Assembly: GCA_937876205.1 (NCBI GenBank) | Contig: CALEII010000046.1 | Coordinates: 12,251 to 76,250 of the forward strand | Source of the DNA: an uncultured Clostridia bacterium | GTDB lineage: Bacteria > Bacillota > Clostridia > Oscillospirales > Acutalibacteraceae | Length of the DNA: 64,000 bases | Direction of reading: 5' to 3' | Shown here: piece by piece, positions 52,273 through 61,569 of the stretch | Layout: each line of letters opens with the position of its first letter | Position numbering within the stretch: position 1 is the stretch's first letter | The notes under the pieces: model-generated | What the model saw: only the letters and a program-made list of their open reading frames with translations | Databases searched by the model: none | Told to the model about the DNA's origin: nothing | Made by a program: the position numbers and the translations under genes

Positions 52273-53673
52273 ATGAAAAAAATCTTGTGCATTATTCTTG
52301 CATTCATAACAGGCTTTGTTTCTTACCCCCTGAGCTTTCTGCCTGATAAAGCCGATACTGAATATAATGTTGCCGAAGGGGCTTTTTTAACCCTGAACGG
52401 TGAAATTGCAGAAGCTGTTGCCGATTGTACATATGAAAAAGACGGCACAATTGAGCTTGCAAAAAAAGTGACAATTGATCTTGCATATACAAAGGTTGAT
52501 TGGTTCAATTATTACGGTATCAGCTATGCTTCGGATTCATATGCCAAGGGAACAATCACATATATGGCAGGCGTCAAGGAAAAAACAGAGGAATTTTTCC
52601 TTGAACCGGGTGACGGTGTTTTCTTTTCATTCATTGATAACTGCCTGAAGGGTACAAAAGCAAATGCTCTGTGTTCTCTGAGCTTTGAAGCCCTTGACAG
52701 TGAAAAAGCAACAATAAGAATCAGAGGCCTGTCAACCTTCAACAGAGAAATTCCCGATGAAGAAATATTTATTGAAAATGAAGACCATAAACTGGGCGTA
52801 AATCTTCTGTGGGGCGGTGCAGTCAGCTATCTTGAGGATATGAATTCAGATGTTGAGGCTGTCAGAACTGCAGAGCGTGTGTATGTTGATTCAAAGGCAA
52901 GTGAACGCTACGGTGTTGACGCTTTCAGCAAAAATGTAAATCTTATTAACTGCAATGATACGGGAAGACTTATTCAGCAGTCCTATTACGGCACATATGA
53001 TTATGAATGCGGCGAATATATGGGGAATGTATGGTCTTATAATCCTGTTCAGGGCGGAAATCAGTTCAATGACAGCAGTAAGATAGTTGATATACGCTGT
53101 GATGAAACTTCAATCTATATAAAGAGCCGTCCTCTTGACTGGGCAAAAGAAAAGGAACACATCACTCCGTCATATATGGAAGCAAAATATTCATTAGTGA
53201 ACGGTGCAGTTCATATTGAATGCCGTTTTGTGGATTTCTCAGGTTATGAGGCAAGACTTGCTGCTCAGGAGATCCCTGCATTCTACTGTATAGAGCCGCT
53301 GAACAATTTTGTCTATTATGCAGGTGATAAGCCCTGGACTGATGATGCGCTGACAAATGAGCCTGACCTTATATTTTGGCCCGATGCAGGCTATCCTACA
53401 TTCAGCACACAGGAAAACTGGGCAGCCTTTACGGGTGAATTCACTGACAGCTTCGGTATAGGTGTTTATGTTGCAGGTCAGCAGGAATTCCTTGCAGGTG
53501 TCTATGCAAGAGGTGAAGAAATCGGTGAAGACCCTGCAAAGTCAGGTCCTACTTCATACTTTGCCGTTGTTGAACAGAGAATTATGAATAGTTTTCAGCC
53601 CTTTGAATATGATTATTATGTTGCCACAGGTACAACAGAAGAAATCAGAAATATTTTTAAAACAGTAAAATAA
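52273..53673 (+). CDS. Secreted protein of unknown function in glycan locus
   Basis: A 466-residue exported protein. The hydrophobic N-terminus MKKILCIILAFITGF acts as signal or anchor. The rest is beta-rich, with notable stretches NDTGRLIQQSYYG, WSYNPVQGGNQF and ECRFVDFSG that recall large beta-sandwich carbohydrate-active proteins, but I cannot name a family. It is the last gene of the GH2-EIIC-GH130 operon (12 bases after GH130), suggesting a role in extracellular binding or release of the same oligosaccharide. AAAGGTG precedes the ATG. Confidence 0.75.
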   Translation: MKKILCIILAFITGFVSYPLSFLPDKADTEYNVAEGAFLTLNGEIAEAVADCTYEKDGTIELAKKVTIDLAYTKVDWFNYYGISYASDSYAKGTITYMAGVKEKTEEFFLEPGDGVFFSFIDNCLKGTKANALCSLSFEALDSEKATIRIRGLSTFNREIPDEEIFIENEDHKLGVNLLWGGAVSYLEDMNSDVEAVRTAERVYVDSKASERYGVDAFSKNVNLINCNDTGRLIQQSYYGTYDYECGEYMGNVWSYNPVQGGNQFNDSSKIVDIRCDETSIYIKSRPLDWAKEKEHITPSYMEAKYSLVNGAVHIECRFVDFSGYEARLAAQEIPAFYCIEPLNNFVYYAGDKPWTDDALTNEPDLIFWPDAGYPTFSTQENWAAFTGEFTDSFGIGVYVAGQQEFLAGVYARGEEIGEDPAKSGPTSYFAVVEQRIMNSFQPFEYDYYVATGTTEEIRNIFKTVK

Positions 53674-53685
53674 TTCCTAAAACAC

Positions 53686-53727
53686 AACTCTCCGACAATG
53701 CTGCCGCATATCGGAGAGTTTTTTTAT
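53686..53727 (+). terminator. Terminator of the GH2-GH130 operon
   Basis: A 10-bp stem, AACTCTCCGA/TCGGAGAGTT, followed by TTTTTT. Confidence 0.92.
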
Positions 53728-53779
53728 GTCATTAAAGATAATGTATTGTTCCGATTTTGTAAATATTGTTAAAAATATA

Positions 53780-53808
53780 TTGCTATTCAGAAAAAATTTT
53801 ATTATAAT
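53780..53808 (+). promoter_or_regulatory. Promoter of the GH3 gene
   Basis: TTGCTA and TATAAT with a 17-base spacer, 30 bases before the GH3 start. Confidence 0.68.
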
Positions 53809-53838
53809 AAAACATATTACAGTAAGGAGTTGGATGTA

Positions 53839-56442
53839 ATGAAAAAATCAAGAAAGTTTTTATCCGTTATTCTGACTTTTGCAATTTTACTGCCCTGTTT
53901 GTCATTTCCGGCAAATGCCGTAAGCGGAAATATTGATCCGGACATAGTTGCTATGTCAAGTCAGCTTGCAGTTGAAATTGAACAGGAAGCAATTGTTCTT
54001 ATTAAGAATGAAGACAATGCTCTGCCTCTCGAAAATAAGAAGGTAAATGTTTTCGGTGCCGCATCTGTTGTTCCTCTTTTGGGCGGTGCAGGGTCGGGTG
54101 CTATTGTAACACATGACCCCGTATATTTGTATGAAGCACTTGACGAAGCAGGGATTGAATACAATACAGAGCTTCGGGTACTTTATGAAAAACACTGTGC
54201 ATCAAATGAAATTCCCAAAACAAGCAACACAATTCTCAATAATCTGCTTCAGCTTGTTCTTGCAAAAAATTCACTCAAAGAGATGAATCCCGATAAGCTG
54301 ACTGATGCTGTGCTTACAGAAGCAAAGGCTTTCTCTGAAACTGCAGTTATTGTCATCGGCAGAACAAGTGCAGAGGATTCAGACCTTACTCCCGAAACTC
54401 TCAGACTCAGTGATGATGAAAGAGCTATGGTCGAAAAGGTTGCAACAACATTCCCGGAGGTTATCGTGCTTTTCAACATCGGTAATGTTATGGAAATGGG
54501 CTTTGTTGATGAATATGATTCAATCAAGGCAGCTGCAATAATGTGGATTCCCGGTGAATTCGGTATGCGTGCAGTCGGTCAGATGCTCACAGGTGAAGTG
54601 AATCCCTCAGGCAGACTTGCAGACACAGTTGCATACAGTATTTATGACTATCCCTCAACAGAAAACTTCGGCTCGTTCGCTTATGATAACGGTTCACATT
54701 ATGTTGAGTATCAGGAAGGTATTTATGTGGGCTACCGTTACTTTGAAACCTTTGCAAAGGAAAAGGTACAGTATCCTTTCGGTTATGGTCTGTCATACAC
54801 AACATTCACAAAGGAGCTTGTTTCTTACAGCACCGATAACGGTAAGATTTCTGCTCAGGTAAAGGTCACAAATACAGGCAACAGAGCAGGTAAGGATACT
54901 GTTCAGCTTTATTACAGCGCTCCCTATTACGGTACAATCGAAAAGAGTGCAATCAACCTGGGCGGTTTTGCGAAGACGAAGATTCTCGCACCCTCTGAGA
55001 GTGAAACTCTAACAGTTGAATTCGATATAAACGCAATGGCATCTTACGATATGAACAAAGAAGCGTGGGTGCTTGAAAATGGCGATTATACAATTATTCT
55101 GGGTGAAAATGTCCGTGAACATATTGATTCTTTTACATACACACTCAATGAAGATGTTGTTATTAAGAATGACGATGTTACGGGAACTGAAATAAAGAAC
55201 CTTTTTGACGATGCGTATAACGGTTTTACCGTACTTTCAAGAAAGGATGCTGTTTCAACATATCCCGAAGCGAGAACTCTTGTGGCAACGGATAAAGTAA
55301 AGAAACCCGACGAACATCCCGAACCAATTAAGGAAGGTACAGCTCCTTTAATGGGTGTGGCTTATGACAAGACCATAATGCTGCAGGATGTTTATGAAAA
55401 TCCTGAGCTTATGGAGAAATTCCTTGACCAGCTGACACTTGATGAAATGACGCATCTTGTAACCCACAGCGGTTATATGACATACGGCATTGACAGACTC
55501 GGCATTCCCAAGACCTGGGATAATGACGGTCCCTCCTGCGTAAAGGGTTCACACGGCATCACTTATTCAGACTGCGGTACTGCTTACCCCTGTGAAACTG
55601 CAATTGCCTGCACATGGAACACGGACCTTGCTTACAGAATGGGTGACAGTGTCGGCCAGGAAGCAAGAAGCATCGGTACTGATATCTGGTATGCCCCCGG
55701 CGTGAACATTCACAGAAACCCGATGGGCGGCAGAAACTTTGAATATTTCTCAGAAGACCCCGTCATTTCAGGCATAATGGCAACTGAAATAATCAACGGT
55801 GCGTGGAATCAGGGACTTGTGACAACAATCAAGCACTTTGCTCTCAATGATCAGGAAACACACCGAACAGGCGTATTTACCTGGGCAGATGAACAGACTC
55901 TGCGTGAAATATATCTCAAGGCATTTGAAATTCCCGTCAAAAATTCAGAGTGTCACGGTGTTATGTCATCATATAACAGAGTCGGCACAGACTGGGCAGG
56001 TGCCTGCAGTGAGCTTCTTAATGACCTTCTCAGAACAGAGTGGGGTTATAAAGGCTATGTTATTTCAGACTACTCAAACAATTTCATCGGCAGAGGATAT
56101 ATGGACCCTGCACTTGCTGTCTATAACGGAAATGACACGATTCTGACAGGTGTATGGTTCCTTAATATGATCTCACACACAACACTTGTTAAAGCTACTT
56201 ACCGTGCAGACCCCGTAGGCTTCGGCAATGCAATGCGTGAAGCCTGCAGAAATATAATCAACGCAAAAATGAAGACAAAGGCATTCCTTGAACCGGGGAA
56301 TCCCGTTCCTGATGCAGAGCTTACGGTTGATGAATCAAAGTTTGATATGTCAGACCCTATGGGCGAATTTAAATATAAAGTTGCAAAGGTTATCAATACT
56401 CTGGCATCCTTTGCAAGAAGACTCATAGACTACGGCGGATAA
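53839..56442 (+). CDS. Secreted GH3 beta-glucosidase, domain-swapped order
   Basis: An 867-residue exported GH3 enzyme. Signal peptide residues 1-27. The usual second domain comes first (AIVLIKNEDNALPLENKKVNVFG, residues ~40-290), then an Fn3-like domain (TGNRAGKDTVQLYYS, ~330-450), then the TIM barrel (~500-800) with GRNFEYFSEDP, IKHFALNDQE and nucleophile Asp744 in VISDYS. This inverted order is known for beta-glucosidases of Ruminococcus albus and Butyrivibrio. The C-terminus adds an amphipathic helix (VAKVINTLASFARRL). AAGGAG precedes the ATG. The mobile element begins directly after it. Confidence 0.92.
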   Translation: MKKSRKFLSVILTFAILLPCLSFPANAVSGNIDPDIVAMSSQLAVEIEQEAIVLIKNEDNALPLENKKVNVFGAASVVPLLGGAGSGAIVTHDPVYLYEALDEAGIEYNTELRVLYEKHCASNEIPKTSNTILNNLLQLVLAKNSLKEMNPDKLTDAVLTEAKAFSETAVIVIGRTSAEDSDLTPETLRLSDDERAMVEKVATTFPEVIVLFNIGNVMEMGFVDEYDSIKAAAIMWIPGEFGMRAVGQMLTGEVNPSGRLADTVAYSIYDYPSTENFGSFAYDNGSHYVEYQEGIYVGYRYFETFAKEKVQYPFGYGLSYTTFTKELVSYSTDNGKISAQVKVTNTGNRAGKDTVQLYYSAPYYGTIEKSAINLGGFAKTKILAPSESETLTVEFDINAMASYDMNKEAWVLENGDYTIILGENVREHIDSFTYTLNEDVVIKNDDVTGTEIKNLFDDAYNGFTVLSRKDAVSTYPEARTLVATDKVKKPDEHPEPIKEGTAPLMGVAYDKTIMLQDVYENPELMEKFLDQLTLDEMTHLVTHSGYMTYGIDRLGIPKTWDNDGPSCVKGSHGITYSDCGTAYPCETAIACTWNTDLAYRMGDSVGQEARSIGTDIWYAPGVNIHRNPMGGRNFEYFSEDPVISGIMATEIINGAWNQGLVTTIKHFALNDQETHRTGVFTWADEQTLREIYLKAFEIPVKNSECHGVMSSYNRVGTDWAGACSELLNDLLRTEWGYKGYVISDYSNNFIGRGYMDPALAVYNGNDTILTGVWFLNMISHTTLVKATYRADPVGFGNAMREACRNIINAKMKTKAFLEPGNPVPDAELTVDESKFDMSDPMGEFKYKVAKVINTLASFARRLIDYGG

Positions 56443-56495
56443 AATAAGACGGCAGGGAGAATGGGCACGCCCCATAAGGATGTTTTTTGAGAGAT

Positions 56496-56532
56496 ACGGT
56501 GTTAACCCCGTTTTGGGGTTGCACCGTTTTTC
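56496..56532 (+). terminator. Terminator after GH3 / at element edge
   Basis: Nested stem ACGGTG/CACCGT and AACCCC/GGGGTT with a GTTTT loop, followed by TTTTTCTCTTT on the plus strand. Confidence 0.8.
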
Positions 56533-56538
56533 TCTTTG

Positions 56539-58275
56539 TTAAGCTACAATGCGGTATTCCTGCGGATTCTTTCTTGCTTCTTCCATCATAGCAATAACTT
56601 CTTCCTCTGTTGGAATACAAATCATTCCGATACCTGTAAAATAAATATCTACCTTTACAAAACAATGACCGCTTGATTTATCATTGTTATGAACCTCGAT
56701 ACGCTCAATAAGTGAATTGACAAGTGTCGGTGTAAGTTCTCGTATATCCGTCATCTCTCTGAAAGTACGAAGAAGCAACCTTAGATCAACAGATTTCTGT
56801 TCAGCAGATTTTAATGTTTCCTGACCTTCCGAAACTGTTACGGCAAGTTCTTTTTGCTCTCGTTCATATTTTGCCATCAGTTTTCGGTATCTTTCATTAT
56901 CCATTCTGCCGAGAGCATTGTCTTCGTAAACCTTTTCAATAAGACGGTCTAACTCCTTTATTCGGATTTCACCGTCAGCAACTGTCTTTTTCAGCCTTTC
57001 ATACTCTACTTTTCTCATAGCATCATTCTGCTTTGCAATCATATACAAAAAGACCTTTTCATTGTAACGAATAAATTCCGCTAAATTTCGTATAGCTTCA
57101 AGTACAATCTTCTCAAGCGCAATATTACGGATATAATGAATTTTGCAAGTACCCCTTCTGCCGTCCTTGTAGTTTGCACACCTGAAAAACTCCTGATTTT
57201 TATTCAGACTTTTAGCTGCACAGAAGTGTAATTTCGCACCGCAATCATAACAATAAACCAAGCCTGAGAATAAACTTGTTCTTCCTGTTGCAGTAGGTCT
57301 GCGACGGTTTTCACGGAGTTCCTGAACCCTTAACCATTTTTCTTCGCTGATAATCGGCTCTTGCATATCAGGTATTATCTGATACTCTTCTTTGGGGTTA
57401 TGGATTACCTTATGAACTTTGTAACTGACGGTAGTTGATTTAAAGTTTACAGCACAACCGGTGTACTGTCTGTTTTCAAGAATGTGAACAACTGTCTTTT
57501 GGTCCCATCTATAAGGATTCTGCGGTACAGGGTTTGAATGTTTTCTGCCGACAGATTCATAATAGGCTGACGGAACCGGGATTTTCTCCTTTTCCAAATC
57601 ACGGGCAATCTGTAAAGGACCTCGCCCTGCAAGACACAAATCATATATTTTTCGTACAACCTCTGCCGCAGGTTCATCAATCAGCCATTTTTCTTTATCG
57701 GTTGCGTCATTTACATAACCAAAAGGTACGGTAGAAGATACCCGTTTGCCATTGTTAGCTTTTGACTGCCATACAGCACGGATTTTCTTTGAGGTTTGTG
57801 CGGCATACCATTCGTTAAAGATGTTATAGAACGGCAACATCTCCATACCGTCACCTGTGGAACTGTTTACTTTTTCCTGAATAGAAATGAAGGTTACACC
57901 AAGTGACGGATATACAATTTGCGTTAATCTGCCTGCTTCAACCTGCTCACGACCAAAACGTGACAGGTCTTTAACTATAATTCTGCAAATCTTGCCTTCT
58001 TCAACCATTTGTTGCATTTGGTTAAATCCGCTTCTGTCAAAGCTTGTACCTGAAATACCGTCATCAATGAAAAACATTGTATTTTTGTATCCGTGTTTTT
58101 TACAGTAGTCAAGCAAAATCTGTTTCTGATTGGATATACTGTTTGACTCATCTTCTCTGCCGTTCTTCTTTTTGGATTTATCATCCTTTATATCTTCAAC
58201 GGAAAGACGGCAGTAGAGAGCCGTAATTAATTCATCATTTATTGTTTGTCCTGAAATATTTGTTGCAGTTGTCAT
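56539..58275 (-). CDS. Large serine recombinase (TnpX-like)
   Basis: A 578-residue site-specific recombinase that would excise and insert the element. The resolvase domain starts ALYCRLSVED with catalytic Ser25, followed by DDGISGTSFDR and DLSRFGREQ. The recombinase domain (~170-290), a zinc ribbon (CYDCGAKLHFC... FFRCANY), a coiled coil (~400-480) and the C-terminal tail complete the large-serine pattern. I chose the ATG at 58275 (AAAGGAG upstream). It is the last gene of the mobilisation operon, near the left end. Confidence 0.93.
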   Translation of the reverse strand: MTTATNISGQTINDELITALYCRLSVEDIKDDKSKKKNGREDESNSISNQKQILLDYCKKHGYKNTMFFIDDGISGTSFDRSGFNQMQQMVEEGKICRIIVKDLSRFGREQVEAGRLTQIVYPSLGVTFISIQEKVNSSTGDGMEMLPFYNIFNEWYAAQTSKKIRAVWQSKANNGKRVSSTVPFGYVNDATDKEKWLIDEPAAEVVRKIYDLCLAGRGPLQIARDLEKEKIPVPSAYYESVGRKHSNPVPQNPYRWDQKTVVHILENRQYTGCAVNFKSTTVSYKVHKVIHNPKEEYQIIPDMQEPIISEEKWLRVQELRENRRRPTATGRTSLFSGLVYCYDCGAKLHFCAAKSLNKNQEFFRCANYKDGRRGTCKIHYIRNIALEKIVLEAIRNLAEFIRYNEKVFLYMIAKQNDAMRKVEYERLKKTVADGEIRIKELDRLIEKVYEDNALGRMDNERYRKLMAKYEREQKELAVTVSEGQETLKSAEQKSVDLRLLLRTFREMTDIRELTPTLVNSLIERIEVHNNDKSSGHCFVKVDIYFTGIGMICIPTEEEVIAMMEEARKNPQEYRIVA

Positions 58276-58359
58276 TAAATATTCTCCTTTCCGACAACCG
58301 GACATTGCAAGGATATTCGTATTTTACAATGTCCGATTGTCTTTTTTCAAATGTGTGAT

Positions 58360-58641
58360 TTACAATAATTTTTCAGACAATATCAGTTCCTTGAACTGCT
58401 CAAAGATACACTGCCTGCCTTTGGGGTTGAAGTGCGTAGAAACCTCATAGGTTGTACCGCCGATTTTCATTTGAAAGGTTTCTTCGCCGAATCGGCGTAT
58501 TTTACTATGGTCAACAACAACTTCATCACTGCGGGACACCATAATATCTGAAATGCTTGAAAGTTCATTTTCATCAATAGGCTCAGGCGGTACTACAAAT
58601 ATGCTCTTGTCATCGGGAAATATATTTTTCAAGTTACTCAC
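58360..58641 (-). CDS. TnpW-like transposon-encoded small protein
   Basis: A 93-residue protein with the typical core TTYEVSTHFNPKGRQCIFEQFKEL of TnpW-family proteins found in clostridial mobilizable elements. The family's role is not established. Its ATG overlaps the ParB-like stop by 4 bases. Confidence 0.8.
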   Translation of the reverse strand: MSNLKNIFPDDKSIFVVPPEPIDENELSSISDIMVSRSDEVVVDHSKIRRFGEETFQMKIGGTTYEVSTHFNPKGRQCIFEQFKELILSEKLL

Positions 58642-59564
58642 CTCGCATCCCTGTTACGCTGTCGCTGAAGATATTTGTGATAATATTCCAAGGCTTTTAT
58701 GATATGCTCTTCTTTCTGTTTCTTGGTGTAATTCTTACCGAAGAATTTATTGATACGTTCTTCAGGAATTTTTATAGCCTCTGCCTGATTAGGTTTAGGT
58801 GCTGTCAAAATTGCTAACACCGTATCAGCATTAAGCTGATTCTCTTCAGAGAGCTTTCGCATTTTCTGAGCTTGTGCAAGTGAGGGTGTGACCTCATCAC
58901 TCTCATAGGTTTCAAAAATCATCATCTGCTCCTCGGGAGTAAGATATGAAAGTTCAACCGCAGGTCGCATTGCGATTCTGCCTTCATCCACAAGATTAAG
59001 AAGCGATTTTTCAAGGTTAGTCAGACGGATATACCTTTTGATTTGGGTTGCACTGTCTTCGCTGTTCTGTGAGATTTTTTCTGCGGAACTCAACTTTGGA
59101 CCCACCGGGTCCGAAGTTAAATCTGTGCGTTTACCTTGCTTTTTAAGAGCATCCATTTTCATCTTGTATGCGAAGGCTTTTTCGCTTGGTAAGATGTGCT
59201 CTCGGTGCAGGTTACTGTCAACGAGGATAATGTCTGCTTCCTCTTTGCTTATGTCCAACACAACAACGGGTACCTCAGATATTTCAAGCCTTGTTGCCGC
59301 AAGGTATCTTCTATGTCCTGAAACGATTTCAAACATATCAGCTTTATCATCCTTTCGCACCATCAGAGGCTGAATAATACCGTTTTCACGGATACTATCC
59401 TCCAGCGGCGTCATATCTTCCTCACGGCACTTATACGGATTCTTGAAATTCGGAACAATTTTTCCTATGGGCATATTTACGATTTCGGTTATCTGAGGCT
59501 TTACCGCCTCTGTTTCTTCTGTTTTATCAAACAGGGTGTTAATAAAATTATCTTCAATATTCAT
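58638..59564 (-). CDS. ParB/Spo0J-like nuclease-fold protein
   Basis: A 308-residue ParB-type protein. The ParB N-domain is clear: NPYKCREEDMTPLEDSIRENG, IVSGHRRYLAATRL, and the HTH stretch follows. Such proteins occur in clostridial mobilizable elements, beside the relaxase, where they may aid stability or regulation. No ParA is adjacent. It starts 4 bases after the relaxase stop. Confidence 0.9.
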   Translation of the reverse strand: MNIEDNFINTLFDKTEETEAVKPQITEIVNMPIGKIVPNFKNPYKCREEDMTPLEDSIRENGIIQPLMVRKDDKADMFEIVSGHRRYLAATRLEISEVPVVVLDISKEEADIILVDSNLHREHILPSEKAFAYKMKMDALKKQGKRTDLTSDPVGPKLSSAEKISQNSEDSATQIKRYIRLTNLEKSLLNLVDEGRIAMRPAVELSYLTPEEQMMIFETYESDEVTPSLAQAQKMRKLSEENQLNADTVLAILTAPKPNQAEAIKIPEERINKFFGKNYTKKQKEEHIIKALEYYHKYLQRQRNRDAR

Positions 59565-59568
59565 TTAA

Positions 59569-60768
59569 TTACCTCTCTTTTTTGATTTCTATATTTTTGT
59601 TGGTTTTCTCTTTTCGGACAGTTTTCAGCACATCCGAGATAAATGCTTTTACTTTTTCAGGCATCATTCTCAATGCCTCAAGATACGGTGCACAGACTTG
59701 TTCAAGCTCATGAAGCCTTTTACTCAGTCTGTTTATACTGCCTTGCAAATCCCAAATCCTGTTTTGCAGCTTTCTGTTCTCCTGTTCGAGGTCATATATC
59801 TTGCTTCTTGCTGCAACGGATTGCTTTGCCATATTACTCAGGTCATAGAAATCTTCACTTGAAATTGTCACTTTACCTGTAAGTGTTTTCTTGCCCATAC
59901 CGTCAATCTCGTTGAATGTCTTATGCACGGTCTGAATTTCATCATATCTGACTTCTTCCGCCTGCAATCGTTCTTTGATTTCTTCAAGGCGTTTCTTATC
60001 CTGCTGTATTTCATATTGCAGACAAGACAGATGCTCAGCCGTACTGCCTTTTTCACCACGGATGAAATCATTGAAACCGGCTCTTTGCATATGGTTGAAA
60101 AAATCATCCTGCAAGATACTGTAAGACGGAATCAGCACAGGCTTACCTTTTTCGTTGAATATGACATTGCCGTTTTCATCCACAGCCTGAGGTGACTTCC
60201 ATTTCTTTGAGTGACTTATCTGATTGACTGTTTCTTTCACAGTACCTACAAGTGATTTGTCCTTACACCGCTTTGTCCACAGAATCTGTTTTTCAACAAC
60301 AGGCAAAGCTACAAGGTGCATATGATAGTGATACACAGGCTTTCCGTACTGTTCTGTGAGAGCTACATTCAGTTCATCAGCGTGCATTACGGCAGAGATG
60401 ATATTCTGTTCACCGTAGAGATTTACTGCGAAGCGAAAGGCTTCCGAATAAAACTCTTTTGCATATTCATAACCGCCGTGAGTTTCAAAGTAGTCTGTGT
60501 TGACATCGAATATAACTTCATCAAAAACCTTCGCATCAGCTTTAAGCCCTCGCATACATACCTTCTTTTCGGCTATGAGCTTATTCAGTTGTTCGTTATA
60601 GGTCAGTTCACCGCAGCTTTTGAAATGCACATTCATATTGCAACGCTCAACATCAACATTCATATTTGCATAGCTTTCATTCTTTCTCTCGTTGTGCCTT
60701 TCACATTTACCGATTGAGCTTTGTGTATGAGTAACAACTCTCGCTACACTATAGTTTTTCTTTGACAT
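59569..60768 (-). CDS. MobV-type relaxase (Mob/Pre, TnpZ-like)
   Basis: A 399-residue plasmid-recombination/mobilisation relaxase that would nick oriT. The N-domain shows RVVTHTQSSIGKCERHNER and NMNVDVERCN; the metal-site histidines lie in YHYHMHLVALPVV. A coiled coil (~250-370) follows. I chose the ATG at 60768 (AAAGGAGG upstream). It heads the relaxase-ParB-TnpW-recombinase operon. Confidence 0.9.
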   Translation of the reverse strand: MSKKNYSVARVVTHTQSSIGKCERHNERKNESYANMNVDVERCNMNVHFKSCGELTYNEQLNKLIAEKKVCMRGLKADAKVFDEVIFDVNTDYFETHGGYEYAKEFYSEAFRFAVNLYGEQNIISAVMHADELNVALTEQYGKPVYHYHMHLVALPVVEKQILWTKRCKDKSLVGTVKETVNQISHSKKWKSPQAVDENGNVIFNEKGKPVLIPSYSILQDDFFNHMQRAGFNDFIRGEKGSTAEHLSCLQYEIQQDKKRLEEIKERLQAEEVRYDEIQTVHKTFNEIDGMGKKTLTGKVTISSEDFYDLSNMAKQSVAARSKIYDLEQENRKLQNRIWDLQGSINRLSKRLHELEQVCAPYLEALRMMPEKVKAFISDVLKTVRKEKTNKNIEIKKER

Positions 60769-60821
60769 AGGTTTACCTCCTTTCTGCATTACTGCTTTAT
60801 TCGTTCCGCTAACTTTCTTCA

Positions 60822-60848
60822 AAAGTGCGTAACCCACTATGACACTTT
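60822..60848. other. Candidate oriT
   Basis: On the minus strand, AAAGTG and CACTTT flank ATAGTGGGTTACG. This resembles the MobV nick region of pMV158, where TAGTGTGTTA lies between similar inverted repeats. It lies 54 bases upstream of the relaxase gene, as in that family. Confidence 0.5.
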
Positions 60849-61350
60849 CACGCCTTCAACGTGCAAAGATGTCAGTGGGCTCTGCGAGGCTCATAAACTA
60901 AAATTTCTCGCTTATCAAGGGAGCGACAAACTTTAGTTGCGGTATATACCGCAGACGAGCTTCGCTATGTAAGGGTGGCTGTAGTATCCTTTATACATAG
61001 CTTCATTGGTGGGGGCAGTTATTATATAAAGAAATTGCCCCAAAAGGTAATGGGAATGAGCCACATAAATTTGTTCCTGATTTTATAAAATACTTTTTAG
61101 AAAACAAAAAAAGCCGTCACATAGACAGCACAAATAGCGGGAGGACATTTCATCCTCTCGCACAGTTTGTACTGAAACTATGTAACGGCTTAAACTTTAA
61201 GCTCTGATTGTCCGCATGTTTCCCAACCAAGTATTCGGACAGATACTCTTCAGGTCAGTACAGTGATTTCCGGCTCACTATGGGCACTAATAAATATGTG
61301 TTTCAGTTGATATTTAGTTGTAGGGTAAATACATTATTTACCAATTTGCT
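60849..61350 (-). promoter_or_regulatory. Long structured leader of the mobilisation operon
   Basis: About 500 bases between promoter and relaxase. At 61111-61191 there is a terminator-like structure: AAGCCGTTACATAG/CTATGTGACGGCTT (14 bp, one mismatch), enclosing GCGAGAGGA/TCCTCCCGC, then TTTTTTTG. Other hairpins are GCGGTATATACCGC and GGGGCAATT/AACTGCCCC. A six-codon ORF (ATG at 61217) ends just before the stem. It looks like transcriptional attenuation. Confidence 0.6.
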
Positions 61351-61379
61351 ATTATATAGAACATTCGTTCATATGTCAA
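61351..61379 (-). promoter_or_regulatory. Promoter with LexA-like operator
   Basis: A perfect TTGACA-N17-TATAAT promoter on the minus strand. Its spacer holds GAACGAATGTTC (61359-61370), matching the Gram-positive LexA box GAAC-N4-GTTC. LexA bound there would block the relaxase operon until SOS induction. The box is seen; binding is inferred. Confidence 0.78.
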
Positions 61380-61390
61380 GAACTTTTTCG

Positions 61391-61423
61391 AAAAAGAAAA
61401 AGTGATGTCGGTTTTTGCCGACA
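61391..61423 (-). terminator. Terminator between kwaB and the mobilisation promoter
   Basis: On the minus strand, TGTCGG/CCGACA with loop CAAAAA, followed by TCACTTTTTCTTTTT. Confidence 0.8.
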
Positions 61424-61533
61424 CCATACAGATAAATCATTATACGTAAAATTTATTTTTCATTATGATGCGAGCCAACTCACATTTAACACGAGCTGGT
61501 TTTGTTATGTTTATCCATACTACTTGAAGTAAC

Positions 61534-61569
61534 ATCTTACAATAATATCAAATTATTGTAAGATTATTT
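61534..61569. terminator. Perfect hairpin after kwaB
   Basis: A 13-bp perfect stem, ATCTTACAATAAT/ATTATTGTAAGAT, with a 5-base loop. The T-rich stretch follows on the plus strand only. Confidence 0.55.
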
